64,000 nucleotides of DNA, taken from the NCBI GenBank assembly GCA_963682175.1, contig OY821777.1:17194001-17258000 (forward strand). The letters are read 5' to 3'. Positions 48,707 to 59,665 of the stretch are shown piece by piece. This stretch comes from Triglochin maritima. Its lineage: Eukaryota; Streptophyta; Magnoliopsida; Alismatales; Juncaginaceae. The translations under genes were made by a program, and so were the position numbers. The first letter of the stretch is position 1, and each line of letters begins with the position of its first letter. Below the pieces are notes generated by a model that saw only the letters and a list, made by a program, of their open reading frames with translations, ran no database searches and was not told the origin of the DNA.

Positions 48707-50111
48707 GGATCCTTATACACGGACGTTCGTAACGCGCGTTGACATGGTCAGTACAGTCAGCAATCGAGTCAGCAAAATTCAAATGTCTTTTACTTTTTGA
48801 ACTTAACTAAGTAGCATATTTATTTTGTGTCACATGCAATTTTTACTTTCCCGATGCAACATTTCGATTCCCAATGCAAAATTTCGTTTCTCCATGCAAC
48901 CTTTTCCCAATGCATTTTTTTTCTGAACAGACACAATTTAATCTGGACAGACACAAAACTTATTCTGGACAGACACACAACTTATTCTGGACAAACTTTG
49001 AACTTATTCTGGACAAACTTTGAACTTATTATGGACACACACAAAACTTATTCTGGACAAACTTTGAACTTATTCTAGACAAACTTTGAACTTATTCTGA
49101 ACAAACTTTGAACTTATTATGGACACACACAGAACTTATTCTGGACAAACTTTGAACTTATTCTGAACAAACACAGAACTTATTATGGACAGACTTTGAA
49201 CTTATTATTGACAAACACAAAACTTATTATAGACACACTTTGAACTTATTATAGACAGACACACAACTTATTCTGGACAAACTTTGAACTTATTATGGAC
49301 AGACACACAACCTATTCTGGACAGACTTTGAACTTATTATGGACAACACACAAAACTTATTATGAACAAACTTTGAACTTATTATGGACAAACACACAAC
49401 CTATTCTGAACAGACACACAACCTATTTTGGACAAACTTTAAACTTATTCTGGACAGACTTTGAACTTATTCTTGACAGACTTTGCACTTATTATGGACA
49501 CACACAGAACTTATTCTGAACAGACTTTGAACTTATTCTGGACAAACACAGAACTTATTATGGACAGATTTTGAACTTATTATGGGCAGACTTTGAATTT
49601 ATTATGGACATATTTTGAACTTATTATGGACAAACACAGAACTTATTATGGACAAACTTTGAACTTATTCTGGAAAGACAACCTATTTTGGACAGACTTT
49701 GAACTTATTCTGGAAAGACACATAACCTATTCTGGACAGACTTTGAACTTATTATGGACAACAAACATGACTTATTCTGGATAGTCATACAACTTATTTT
49801 GGACAATCACAGAACTTATTCTGGACAAAATAAAGTGTTCGTCTGTCCATTTTATGTTGTGGGTTTTTTCGTGGGGGAATCAAAAGTTGCATTGGGAAAA
49901 TAAATGTTGCATGAGGAAACGAAATGTTGCATTGGGAAACGTAATGTTGCATTGGGAGAGTATAAGTTGCACGTGACACAAAATAAATTTATTATTCAAT
50001 TAATTTCAGAAAGGAAAAGACATTTGACTTTTGATAACTAGACTGTTGTTACTGACTGGACTGACCACGTCAGTGCGCGTCCCGGACGCAAACGTCCATT
50101 AATCATTTTCC
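48707..50111. mobile_element. MULE-3: array-carrying non-autonomous Mutator element, TSD TTAATAATA
   Basis: 1,405 bp with inverted terminal repeats of roughly 200 bp: 48707-48925 and 49880-50111, sharing TGGTCAGTNCAGTCAG and TCAAATGTCTTTT. Perfect 9-bp TSD TTAATAATA at 48698-48706 and 50112-50120. Terminal bases match MULE-1 and MULE-2. The inner part of each repeat has degenerate CCCAATGCAACATTTCGTTT units. The whole centre is 22-bp array 4 and there is no gene. Confidence 0.9.
48930..49835 (-). repeat. 22-bp tandem array 4 (about 41 units)
   Basis: On the plus strand ACTTATTCTGGACAGACACACA and related units of 22 bp. The complement reads AATAAGTTGTGTGTCTGTCC, matching the GGAATAAG variants of arrays 1 and 2. 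A second unit type (ACTTATTATGGACAAACTTT) alternates with the first. Confidence 0.95.
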
Positions 50112-50413
50112 TTAATAATATATCAACCAAAATAAAGTGTGAATTTAGACCTTTTGGAGCCATTTATGAGGACGTGCAACATGTAGAAAGAAAATAAGTA
50201 ACTTTTCCTAATGATAATCGTATATTTGTTACCTTTCATCATCCATAATCTTATAAGCATGAAGTTAGATAAATAAAGTGCGTTGCAAAGACCTAAAGAG
50301 TTTTATTATCATTCAATTGTTGTATTTCAAACTCAAATAAAGAATGAATTTCTCATAATCTTTCATAACTGGTACCACAAATTGAAGTATCCAAAACGAG
50401 ACAGTAATGCTAC

Positions 50414-51917
50414 TGTTGGCTTTTTGGCCTTAATCTTATGTTTTGATGATTTAATCAACCGAATCTTAATTAGAGTAGCACACACTATGCATTGCATATA
50501 TATTGTATTGTGCTAACCTCTACAGGTGATCAAGACTCAAGAAACAAGGAAATGAAGTCAAGACATGTAATTAAAGCTAAATCGAAGACATGTAATCTTA
50601 ATTTCTTTTGAGTCTTAGGAACAAAGTGTAATTGAGCATACTTGATCTAAAATCAACTTAATCACACACTAGGTTCCCTATAGAAGTCACACACAAAATT
50701 TCACATTATTTGGACTTCAATAGATCACCCAAACTTAGACCGGAAAACACCAAAACCTGAACTACAAAAGTCTGCCAACATTCGGTCGACCGCAACATGT
50801 CGTTCGGTCGACCGAGTGATCATGTTTCCTGTTTGTGTTTTCACTGCCCATATTCGGTCGACCGTGTTTTACCTTTCGGTCGACCGTCAGATCATATTTT
50901 CTCTACCGTTACTTTTGTCGTATATACCCAACGGTCGTATTCGTATTAAACCAAAAATACCCCAAATGTATTTCATGTATCGGTCGACCGAGGACCACGA
51001 TCGGTCGACCGTTGGTTCATCTCTTGACAAACCCAAAGTGCCTGTCCATAATCGGTCGACCGCCAAAACCAGTTTCGGTCGACCGTTCACACATTTGTTT
51101 GTCACCCCAAAAGTGTCTGGACGAAATCGGTCGACCGAACCCTATCTTGTGTTCGATCGATGACTTAAGTGAACCTAAGTCGTAGAGTTGGGCGGTTGAC
51201 CGTTGCTTAACCGGTCGACCGAACTGAGTGTAAAATTGCCTAACGGTCGACCGATTGTCCCGATCCGGTCGACCGAATTCAGCCAGAATTGGGTTCTGAA
51301 CTTTCTGTTTTGTGTAATCACACATCAACTCATACCCAATCAATCCCAACGACTCTATGCTCTCTAATGCCTATATAAGGAGTTGTAAAACACATTTTAA
51401 CACAACTCTCCCATTACAAACTTGTCCCAAACTTTAGAGAGAATTCCATACACTCCAAACCTCAAATCTCCACACTTAATCATATTTCCAATCTCATTCA
51501 AGTGAGCTCAAAGTTTAGAGAGTGTGTTCCACTCAAGTTACATTTGCTGTCAAGAAAGTAAAGGCTCCGGTGAAAGCCCGAAGCATCCTTCTCGGATTGT
51601 GAGAAGAGGATTCCAAGCTCGGCGAGAGTTGTTCGCGAGTTTGACGGTTGTAAGGCGTTGTCTCCCGGCCCGGAACGGGGAGCGGATAGTGAAGTCGTAG
51701 GCGGAGCTCGGTGAGCCGAGCGGAGCTTGCAAGAGAGGATTAGGACCCGGGTGGGGTGCCGAACCTCTATAAAAATCGACCCGACTTCTTGTGGTTTGCA
51801 TTTTTCCTACACTTGCTTGTTTTGTTTTAAATTTCCGCTGCGCATATCGATTGCTTAAACAAGTAGGTGATTAGATTAAAAAGTGATTAGTGAACGCATA
51901 ACCCACACGATCCTACA
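50414..51917 (+). mobile_element. solo LTR E with 13 CGGTCGACCG palindromes, TSD GCTAC
   Basis: 1,504 bp from TGTTGGCTTTTTGGCC to CACACGATCCTACA. Perfect TSD GCTAC at 50409-50413 and 51918-51922. The palindrome cluster (50779-51285) is nearly undecayed: almost all copies have the exact core CGGTCGACCG. CTATATAAGG at about 51372 would serve as LTR TATA box. The start matches LTR D. It may belong to Sireviruses, for which palindromic LTR motifs have been reported, but this is inferred. Confidence 0.9.
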
Positions 51918-52189
51918 GCTACATGATTTACTTCTAAAAACAAAATAAATTTCTTGTTGGGGTTCTATGTAAAGTACTTATGATATTTTAAATTGCTTTC
52001 AAAGTATCGATGCTTACGTGGAAACATAACTATTTTGATTTAGAAATTTTATATTTAACATGTTTTCAAGTACTAATATCAAACTTATTATATCTTCTTT
52101 ATTAGTCGTCATTGAGAATTATGTGAATTATTATTTTTAAAATTATGCACACACAATATTACAATTCCAGACCCGCCGCTGCTTATTGT

Positions 52190-53215
52190 TAGGTGATTAG
52201 TAGCATATTATGAATCATATTCATGTTATATATTCTTAATTTTACCTCAATATTGTGTTACTCGAGTGTTTGTTATTATATTTAATGTATTAGGTAATAA
52301 AGAGGAGAATGGAAGAGAAAAATGACTGAAACGTAAGAAAAAATGACTTAAATGAAGCAAAATGAACATATCTGTGATGCACAGGAACCCATCTCTAAGA
52401 GAGAATGACATGAACGTAAGCCCAGATGGATCAAATAGCAAACCGAGAAACTCCACACCATCATGATGAGTATTTTGATAATTAGATTCGGACGCAAACT
52501 CAAATATTTGACCAGGGTGCTTCCAACATGTCATCTCAGGTCATGCATGCCAATTGATGAAGACGATTCTTGATGGGTGTTGTTTTCATCCTTTGGCGTG
52601 TATTCCATATCTCTAAACCTTGGCATATAACAATACCAATTTGTTGGGTATGTGTATGGTTTTATGTCTTCATTTTCTTGTATTCAGACTTTTGTCCCTC
52701 GAAGTTTGGTGTAATTGAGTTTATGACTCATTCAAAAACAAAGTTTAGCAACTATACAATATTATTCATGTTTGGGGTGTAAATGACTCAAGTTGATTCG
52801 AATGTTTGAGTCCCGAACAATATATGATTTTTAGTAATTATCCTACATGTTAGTTTTATGGTTTACCCTTATTTGTGATCGTGGACGAGTTACGAAAGTA
52901 ATTCAACATAGTACAAGATGAATCGTTGATTCATACAATTGGTCGCATTTGGATGAAAAACTTCTGCCATGAAGTTACCTTGTGTTGGATGACTAGACAC
53001 CTATAAGTTAGCATCAAAGCTAATCATGCGGTGCTGACACTTGTATCCAAATTAGGGGCTTTGAACACATATGAGCTTATATCGTTGGTTAAAATGTCGC
53101 CATGGATTGACGACGCAGAGTCATCTTGAATGTCAAATATGATCGGACAATGAGAAAAATATTTTGTAGACGACTTAAATAAACGTCTAAGAATTGTAAG
53201 TGACAGAGTGACTTT
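52190..53215. other. intergenic
   Basis: No convincing gene or repeat; several short frames only. Sequence around 52770-52830 (GTAAATGACTCAAGTTGATTC) resembles general transposon-derived DNA. Confidence 0.4.
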
Positions 53216-53223
53216 GCTGCCAT

Positions 53224-54660
53224 TAGGGTTGTGCAACATCCGGTCCGGTCTGGGTTTTTGGACCGGACCGGACCGATCGGGTCGGGCCGGTCCAGACCCG
53301 GATGAAAGTCGGTCCAGGTTTCGGGTTCTGATTTTTGTAAAATTCGGGTTTCGGTCCGGTCCAGACCGAAACCCGACGAAACCCGAAATAACCCGACCCA
53401 GACCGGATCCGAGTATCCCGATAAGTGCAAACCCGTTAACCCGGACCCCTGTTCAGCTATTTCCGACCCCTGCTCCCAAATCGAAATCAAAAACATCCAC
53501 CTTTCTCCCACAAACTCCCTTTCCTTCTCTCCTCCCAAACCCCTCCGCCTCCTCCCGTCGCCGCCTCCGTCTCGGACAAGAAGAAGCCGAGGAAAACGAG
53601 GAAGAAGACCTCCGACGACGATCTCTCTCCCTCCGGCGTGTCTCTTTCCATGATCGAGAAGGGCTTACGGTTCACCTTCATGGAGGAGCTCATGGAGCGG
53701 GCGAGAAGCCGCGATCCCGCCGGCGCGACGGAGGTTGTTTAGGGTTTGGTCGCCGCCGGGAATGGGTTCTCGATTTTCGCTGTAAAGGTCGAGTCTTGCT
53801 TGCACGGTTTTTTTTGGTTTTTGGTTTCAAAGTGATCACATTCAACAACCATTTTGATATTTGCACTGTAACTCATGATGTGAGTTTGATGATTATGACT
53901 TTGAGTGAAACCATTACATTTTCCCAACTTACAATTTTAAGTAGGAAAAGGTTTGATTTTTGGTTCTATAGGTGTTGAGTTGTTCCAGGGCTTTAATTCC
54001 CAACATCATATCCTATCCTATCATTCTAGGAAGGGTGGAAAAGAAGTCATATGATAACAAGACTAGGGCACAATATTGTATGGGTTTTCCATATATTCAT
54101 GTTGTTAGTTTTTCATGTGTTTCTTGAGTAACAGGGGATATTTATTTTGGTTATTGTTTTGGTTATTATTTTGAAGGAACTATTTCTCTTTTGAGGTGGT
54201 AGTAAGATTATCTATTAATCAATAAATAATTTTATTTCTGTAATAGTATATACATGGACATGTTTTGTAACATTTCAATTTAAATTCCATCTCGATCTGG
54301 AGTGTACAATATAGCTAACTATGCTAGATCAAGTAGTCAATAACAAATGGAGAGAGGTGCTTATTTCCCTTGACCTACAATTACAACTAAACTGTATTGC
54401 CTTTCACTGTATGGATTTGTAGGAATTCACGTATGAAAATATGATTTGCACAGGTTTTAATCCCAAATAGGTCCAACCCCACCCGACCCGGACCGGACCG
54501 GTCTGGTCCGGTCTTCGGTTCTCTCAAAACGTAACCGGTCCGGTCCGGTCCAAACCCGGACCCTAACCGGTCCGAGTTCCGGTCCGGACTTTTAAGATTA
54601 TCCGGGTCCGGTCCGGGTCTGGTCCGGTCCGGTCTGGGTTTGGACCGGTGCACAACCCTA
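53224..54660. mobile_element. hAT element with captured gene fragment, TSD GCTGCCAT
   Basis: Ends TAGGGTTGTGCA (53224) and its inverse TGCACAACCCTA (54660). A perfect 8-bp TSD GCTGCCAT lies at 53216-53223 and 54661-54668. Both ends carry dense GGTCCGGTCCGG subterminal repeats (53240-53450 and 54480-54650), as in plant hAT elements. No transposase. The interior is gene-derived sequence followed by intron-like DNA. Confidence 0.9.
53480..53786 (+). pseudogene. captured 5' gene fragment, pTAC3-like
   Basis: One frame reads through a Ser/Pro-rich, transit-peptide-like part (FSHKLPFLLSSQTPPPPP), a basic stretch (KKKPRKTRKKT) and LSMIEKGLRFTFMEELMERA. A stop (TAG, about 53740) then sits where Tyr is expected, followed by LVAAG. 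The last blocks recall plastid pTAC3 proteins (SAP-domain proteins of the plastid RNA polymerase complex); this is from memory of the family. The sequence is GC-rich and becomes AT-rich, intron-like, after a GTAAAG at 53781. It is a fragment without a start codon or C-terminus, not a working gene. Confidence 0.5.
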
Positions 54661-55703
54661 GCTGCCATGATCCACTAAGATTCAACCAATTCGTTACTTG
54701 AATTCCTTCTGAAAAAATAACTATATGGAAATTTTCAAGTCATTGAGTTGATGATGTGTTTTTTAAGTTGAATTGAGCAGACTCGTTTAGACACTTGAGT
54801 TGAGTTGAGTTTGTGACGAATATGAGTTGAATTTTTTAGGGTGATTTGCCTGCATGCCACTAAATAGTACATGTATTGTCCAAATGCCATCAACATTTAA
54901 CTATTTATCTGTATGCCATCATAAAGTTTTAAAGGTTGTCCAAATGCCATTATGTTAGATTTTGTCAGTTACGTCAGACACATGGAATTTTCTGATTCGT
55001 CCTTACTAAAAAAAATCTCTAATCCTGATTAGTATCTAAGTAATCATCATTAGTGACTAGGTAAGGACAAAATAATTGAATATCCGATTACTCACCCATT
55101 TACCCAAAAACTCCTCGAAACCCTACCTCTACCTTCTTCCCGATTTCTCCCCCGCCGATTCTCCCTTTCTCCTAAGTGTTCGGCCACCTTCGCTCCCATC
55201 CCCCATCGATTTCCCCCTTGGTGAAGATATGTCGTGCACCCGACTTGGAATCCTCTGATCGAAGTCCAAGTAAGTTTTCTTTGAATTATTTTGTGGTGGA
55301 ATCGATGATTTGTTGTAGTATATTGTTTTCAGACGTGGAATCAATGATTCTTGCTTGTATTACCATCGATTTTGTGCATGGTTTTGTGATTTGAAAGTTT
55401 GGTAAAGTTTGCCCTAATTTTTGCCCCAATTTTGAGTCGACTTTTTGTAGGATTTTTTTGCATAAAGTTCTGTGCTTTCGGAATATGGGTTCTGATGGGT
55501 TTTGGTGTTCTGTTTTAGATTTTGGTGGTCTGTTTGGGGTTTCGTGTTTCAGTGGATGAGTAGAATGTGGGCTTGGGCGGCGATGTTTGTGTTTTTTTTG
55601 TCTAAACCTTGTTATGTTTTTTTTCGTTGAAATCTTGAATTTGATTGTGTTTTGTTCTATTTTCTGTTTACATCTCAATGATATTTACAGAAGACCTTCC
55701 AAC

Positions 55704-57212
55704 ATGACTCTTCAAATATTTCGAGGAGGTTGTCGGGTGAATAGGAAGAGGAGGAATTTCACTATGGAGTTCAAAATGGTGGGCGAAGTTTTGGTGCTTG
55801 ATGACATGACATTGGACAACATCTTTGATTCAGTAGTTACCACTCTGAAGTGGGGGTCTCGTGACACATTGAGAATCATGTATAAGGTGCCAGGATAGAA
55901 ACGTCGACTTGATTATAGGCCATTCAAGACACAAGAGCACGTTGATGAATTTTTAGGTCTTCCTAATCCCTAGGGAGAACTAGATCTTTACATTTGTCTG
56001 GAGGTCGTTCAAGGTGAAAATTTGACCAGAATGCAGCTAGAGCCTACACAGTAACATGAGAGACTTATACAAGAACTTCAGTAAGTCCTGGCCGGGAAAA
56101 ACATTGATGGAGATAGTTTGGAGTGCAGCTAGAGCCTGCACAGGGAAATCGAAAGAGGTAACAACCAATCTTTCTGAGGCTTTTAATCACTGGATTGGTG
56201 ATGCAAGGAACAAGCCAATAATCATGTTTGTTGACGAGGTACGCCAAAAAATAATGCAGAGGTTGTACTTTGGATTGAATAAGAGTATGACTTGGGATGG
56301 TCTGTTAGTGCCACTAGCTAGAGATTGGTTGCAATCCCAATCCAGGAAATTAGGTAGGTACCAGGTCATAAAGTCCTCAGATGTGAAAGCCGAGGTTGTG
56401 GGACCAAATGAAACATGCTCAGTGGAGTTGGATGTTTGCACTTGCACTTGTATGGAATGGAATGGCAAGTTGTGGGGCTTCCTTGCAAGCATACTTGTGC
56501 ATTTGTTGCACATGTGAGAGGATGGAGGATGGAGGACTACGTCCCCCACTATTATCTCCTCGAAAGTTACAAGAAAACATATGAAGGACAGATAAGCCCG
56601 ATGTCAGACAAATGTATGTGGAAAAGTGACATGCCCAGGTTTGTTGTGTATCCTCCTGATGTTCGTCGTCCACCAGGATGACCCAAGAAAAATAGAATGA
56701 AGGGACACAATGAGAGGAACACTACAAAAGGGAAACACAAGTGCAAAACCCGTGGACAGATGGGACACCACGCTAGAACATGCAAGGAACCATTCAATGG
56801 TAGTACACCCACAAATGCAAGGTAATTTATTGTTTTTGAACTTCAAATTCAGATTATTATTAACTCTTACATGTTAATAATCATTCAATGGTAGTACAAC
56901 CAAGAAAGACAAGGAAGTGGTGGAAGAAGATGGTGGAGCTGGACCATCAACTCAACCAACTGACACGCCAACTCAACCAATTGACACACCTAGTCAACAA
57001 ACTGAGAAAAGGTATTGGTCTTTCATTGAACTCCATTTTGCTATTTTGATTTGTTATTCTAATTGTATTTCCCCCCTTTCAGGGAGACTTTCAGGGAGAC
57101 ACGTGATGGTATTGATGTGATGAAGTTCACATGACAAGACATGTTGGCTGCAGGTTACACAGTGGAAGAGACACGAAACGTTATTCGACAAACATTTGGC
57201 AAGACATTTTGA
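55704..57212 (+). pseudogene. MuDR-type transposase, catalytic core deleted
   Basis: N-terminal part (55704-55898, MTLQIFRGGCRVNRKRRNF) of the kind that precedes MuDR domains. After a stop-containing stretch the frame resumes at 56056 with DLYKNFSKSWPGKTLMEIVW, NLSEAFNHWIGDARNKPIIM and TCTCMEWNGK (SWIM finger start). A frameshift at about 56470 moves the Cys/His end of SWIM and YVPHYYLLESYKKTYEGQI to another frame, followed by RRPPG and a knuckle-like CKTRGQMGHHARTC. Later short exons (about 56899-57010, 57081-57212) end in VIRQTFGKTF. The DDE region between N-terminus and SWIM is missing, so it cannot transpose by itself. Confidence 0.8.
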
Positions 57213-57547
57213 GTGGAACGTTGAATGTATTATTGTTAATTTCGTGTTGGATTTTGTATTACTGTTAATATAGTGTTGGATTGCATTGTGGAACTTCATT
57301 GTGACATTAGTGTTTAGTGAATGTATTACCGTCTTTTGTTGGAATGTAATAGGTGTTAGATTGATGTTATAATGTTGGAATGTATGTGACATATATTTAT
57401 GTTATAATGCCAGAAATATTGATGTTATAATGCAACAAATATTGGAGTTATAATGCAGAAATATTGATGTTTGATTGATGAAAAATATTGATGTTGGATT
57501 GATGTTTATATTAGTGTTGTAACAATTTCAAAATATTGAAAAAAATG

Positions 57548-58220
57548 AACTGCTAAATGTCGTCCGTGAATTATTTAAATCACCCACGTCAATTACCATT
57601 TTGTCATTCTCTCTTTTTTACTTATTTCTGCTCCCAATAGACTTTGTTCCTACTACAACAAAAAATAACCATGAAAAATAAAACCGGAGTAGGAATACGG
57701 GGGTGGCAGGGGGAGGCATCCCTTGCAGGGGATGCTAGTCCCCCCCGCAAAGAAAGCGAGCAGAGGCAGCGCGTTTTGCGGACGTTTTTTGTTTGTTTCG
57801 ACACCCTATTATTGTACTCTGGATATTGATACGTTTACCCGATTATTTACAATTGTGTTTTTTCCACACCCCGTCACCATCGAAATTTTGCAACAGAACT
57901 TGAAATAATTTGAAATAACACACTATATAAAGTTAAAAAATAAAATAAGGACGTCTGGCTAGGACGCCCCCCATGGGGGCATTTTTTGCAGACGCCCCCT
58001 CATGGGGGAGATATTTTTTTCAGACACCCCGACCGATTTTTTTGTGTGGGTAACTAATCCCGCCAGATTCAGACGTTTTGCCAGACATTTCCTTGGTGTT
58101 TACAGTTGATAGAGTAAGGAAAATTGAGACATAAACCTTATTTTAATAGACGGGACGAAATTGGTATTAAATGGATTGTGAAGGGCAAAACGGTAATTGG
58201 TGCGATGAATAGTAATTTCC
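57548..58220. mobile_element. foldback-like element X nested in MULE-4
   Basis: The left part (ACTGCTAAATGTCGTCC ... TCAATTACCATTTTGTC) matches the ends of element Y (58573). The right part (near 58190) carries the inverse of CCAATTACCGTTTTGCCCTTC. The middle has GACGTCTGGCTAGGACGCC and CCCATGGGGG motifs (57950-58030) shared with Y. Exact ends and TSD not resolved. Confidence 0.5.
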
Positions 58221-58789
58221 AAAAAAATCCATAAAAACAGATCAAACGCTGCAAAAAACAGACAGAAAACAGAATAAAAAATTGAATATTTTTAAAAAAC
58301 ATTTGATTAAAAAAATTATGGAATTTAAAAAATGAAAAACATTAAAAAGGAATAATTAAAGAATTATTAGCAAAAAAATCAACTAAACTAAACGGAATCT
58401 GTCCAACTTAAACTTAACGGTCAAATGTCTTACCAAAATTTTTCAATGATATTTAGATAACCATTAAACTTTCCGATGACAGATAAATAGTTAAATGTTA
58501 ATGACATTTGGACAATACTAAGTGGTATGCAAGCAAATCACCCAATTTTTTAATTAGGTAACCCAAGTTATTCTGAATTGCTAAACATCGTCCTAAAATT
58601 ACTTAAATCGCCCCTTGAAATTACCATTTTGCCCTTCTCTCATTTCTGCTGCTATAACGCGACATTTTACCCTCCTATCACACATCTCTCTTCATATTCC
58701 TCTTATAATCATAAAAAATAATGTTTTGGAGGTCAGTAATGAACCAACGGACGCCCCAGTGTACTCGAATCTGGTAAAATATCTAACAT

Positions 58790-59085
58790 CTTTTTAATAA
58801 AAAAATAATAAAAAATAATAAAAAATTACGGGCGTCCGACGGAGCCGCCTCCACGTAGGAGGGGGCGTCTGGCTAAGACGCCTTCCCCATGGGGGCAGCG
58901 TTTTACCCATACGCCTTACCCATCGGGGAGACGTTTTACCCAAACGCTCCGCCCATGGGACATGTGTCTGTGTAAGACGCCTCCCCCATTGGGGAGGCGT
59001 CTTAGCCAGACGCCCCCTCCTACGTGGGGGCGGCTCCGTCGGACGCCCGTAATTTTTTATTATTTTTTATTATTTTTTTAAAAAG
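58790..59085. repeat. near-perfect palindrome, 90-bp arms
   Basis: Arm 58790-58882 and inverse arm 58996-59085 differ by about one substitution and a 2-3 base indel. The arms run from an AT-rich stem base into GGGCGTCCGACGGAGCCGCC and GGCGTCTGGCTAAGACGCC. The loop is about 113 bp and has smaller inverted CCCCATGGGG motifs. Confidence 0.93.
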
Positions 59086-59474
59086 ATAATTGATTATAAA
59101 TTTAGATAATTGTTAAATTAATTAATAAGTTAATAATTACTATATTCGGATGACCGATACCTCTTCGGTACACCGAAAATTCAAAAATTTCCAGATCCAA
59201 CAATTTCAAAATCAAAAAAAATTCTTTGTTATTTGGAACGTCTTAGCGAGACCCCCGAACGACCTGTCGAGGTGTTATTTGTAAGTCAGGATGTTTTACC
59301 ACCGGGGGATTTGGAACTTAAAAAATGTTGGATCTGGAATTTTTTTGAATCTCCATCACTTGCAAAAAAACTCATTGTAATCCGACCGGTTACCACCGAA
59401 AACTTGTAAAGAAACGTCAAATAATTTGAGATAACACACCGTATAATTTGAATTTGACAAAAAAATTAAAAAAA

Positions 59475-59665
59475 ACAGGACGTCTGGCTAAGACGTCTGT
59501 ATCATCGTGGCGGCGGCTGGCTAAGACGCCTCCACCATGGTTGAGGCGTCTTAGCGAGACGCTTACACCATGGTATAGGCGTCTGGCTAAGACGCCTGCA
59601 CCATCGTGGAGGCGTCTGGCTAAGACGCCTCCACGATGGTGCAGGCGTCTTAGTCAGACGCCCGA
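59475..59665. repeat. tandem/inverted GGCGTCTGGCTAAGACGCC units
   Basis: At least six copies or near copies of the 19-bp motif or its inverse, spaced about 33 bp and separated by CCATGG/CATCGTGG-type segments. Each motif is itself a small hairpin (GGCGTCT-GGCTA-AGACGCC). Confidence 0.85.

Larger units (their letters stand above)
48597..52181. mobile_element. small hAT element with two nested insertions, TSD CTTATTGT
   Basis: Terminal sequences CAGGCGCGGATCC (48597) and, inverted, CAGCGGCGGGTCT (ending 52181) are hAT-type. A perfect 8-bp TSD CTTATTGT lies at 48589-48596 and 52182-52189. Subtracting MULE-3 and solo LTR E with their TSDs leaves about 660 bp, a non-autonomous element with no transposase. 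Confidence 0.8.
54839..58543. mobile_element. MULE-4: MuDR-type deletion derivative, TSD AATTTTTTA
   Basis: Inverted terminal repeats of over 100 bp: GGGTGATTTGCCTGCATGCC at 54839 and the complement of its close match ending 58543, both followed by TTTAACTATTTATCTGT. Perfect 9-bp TSD AATTTTTTA at 54830-54838 and 58544-58552. It contains a transposase gene without its catalytic middle and a second, foldback-like insert near the right end. Confidence 0.9.

Noticed and set aside
53208..53978. 256-codon frame starting MTLLPLGLCN
   Set aside because: It crosses the hAT border and its GGTCCGG repeats, and uses a different frame from the recognisable captured fragment.
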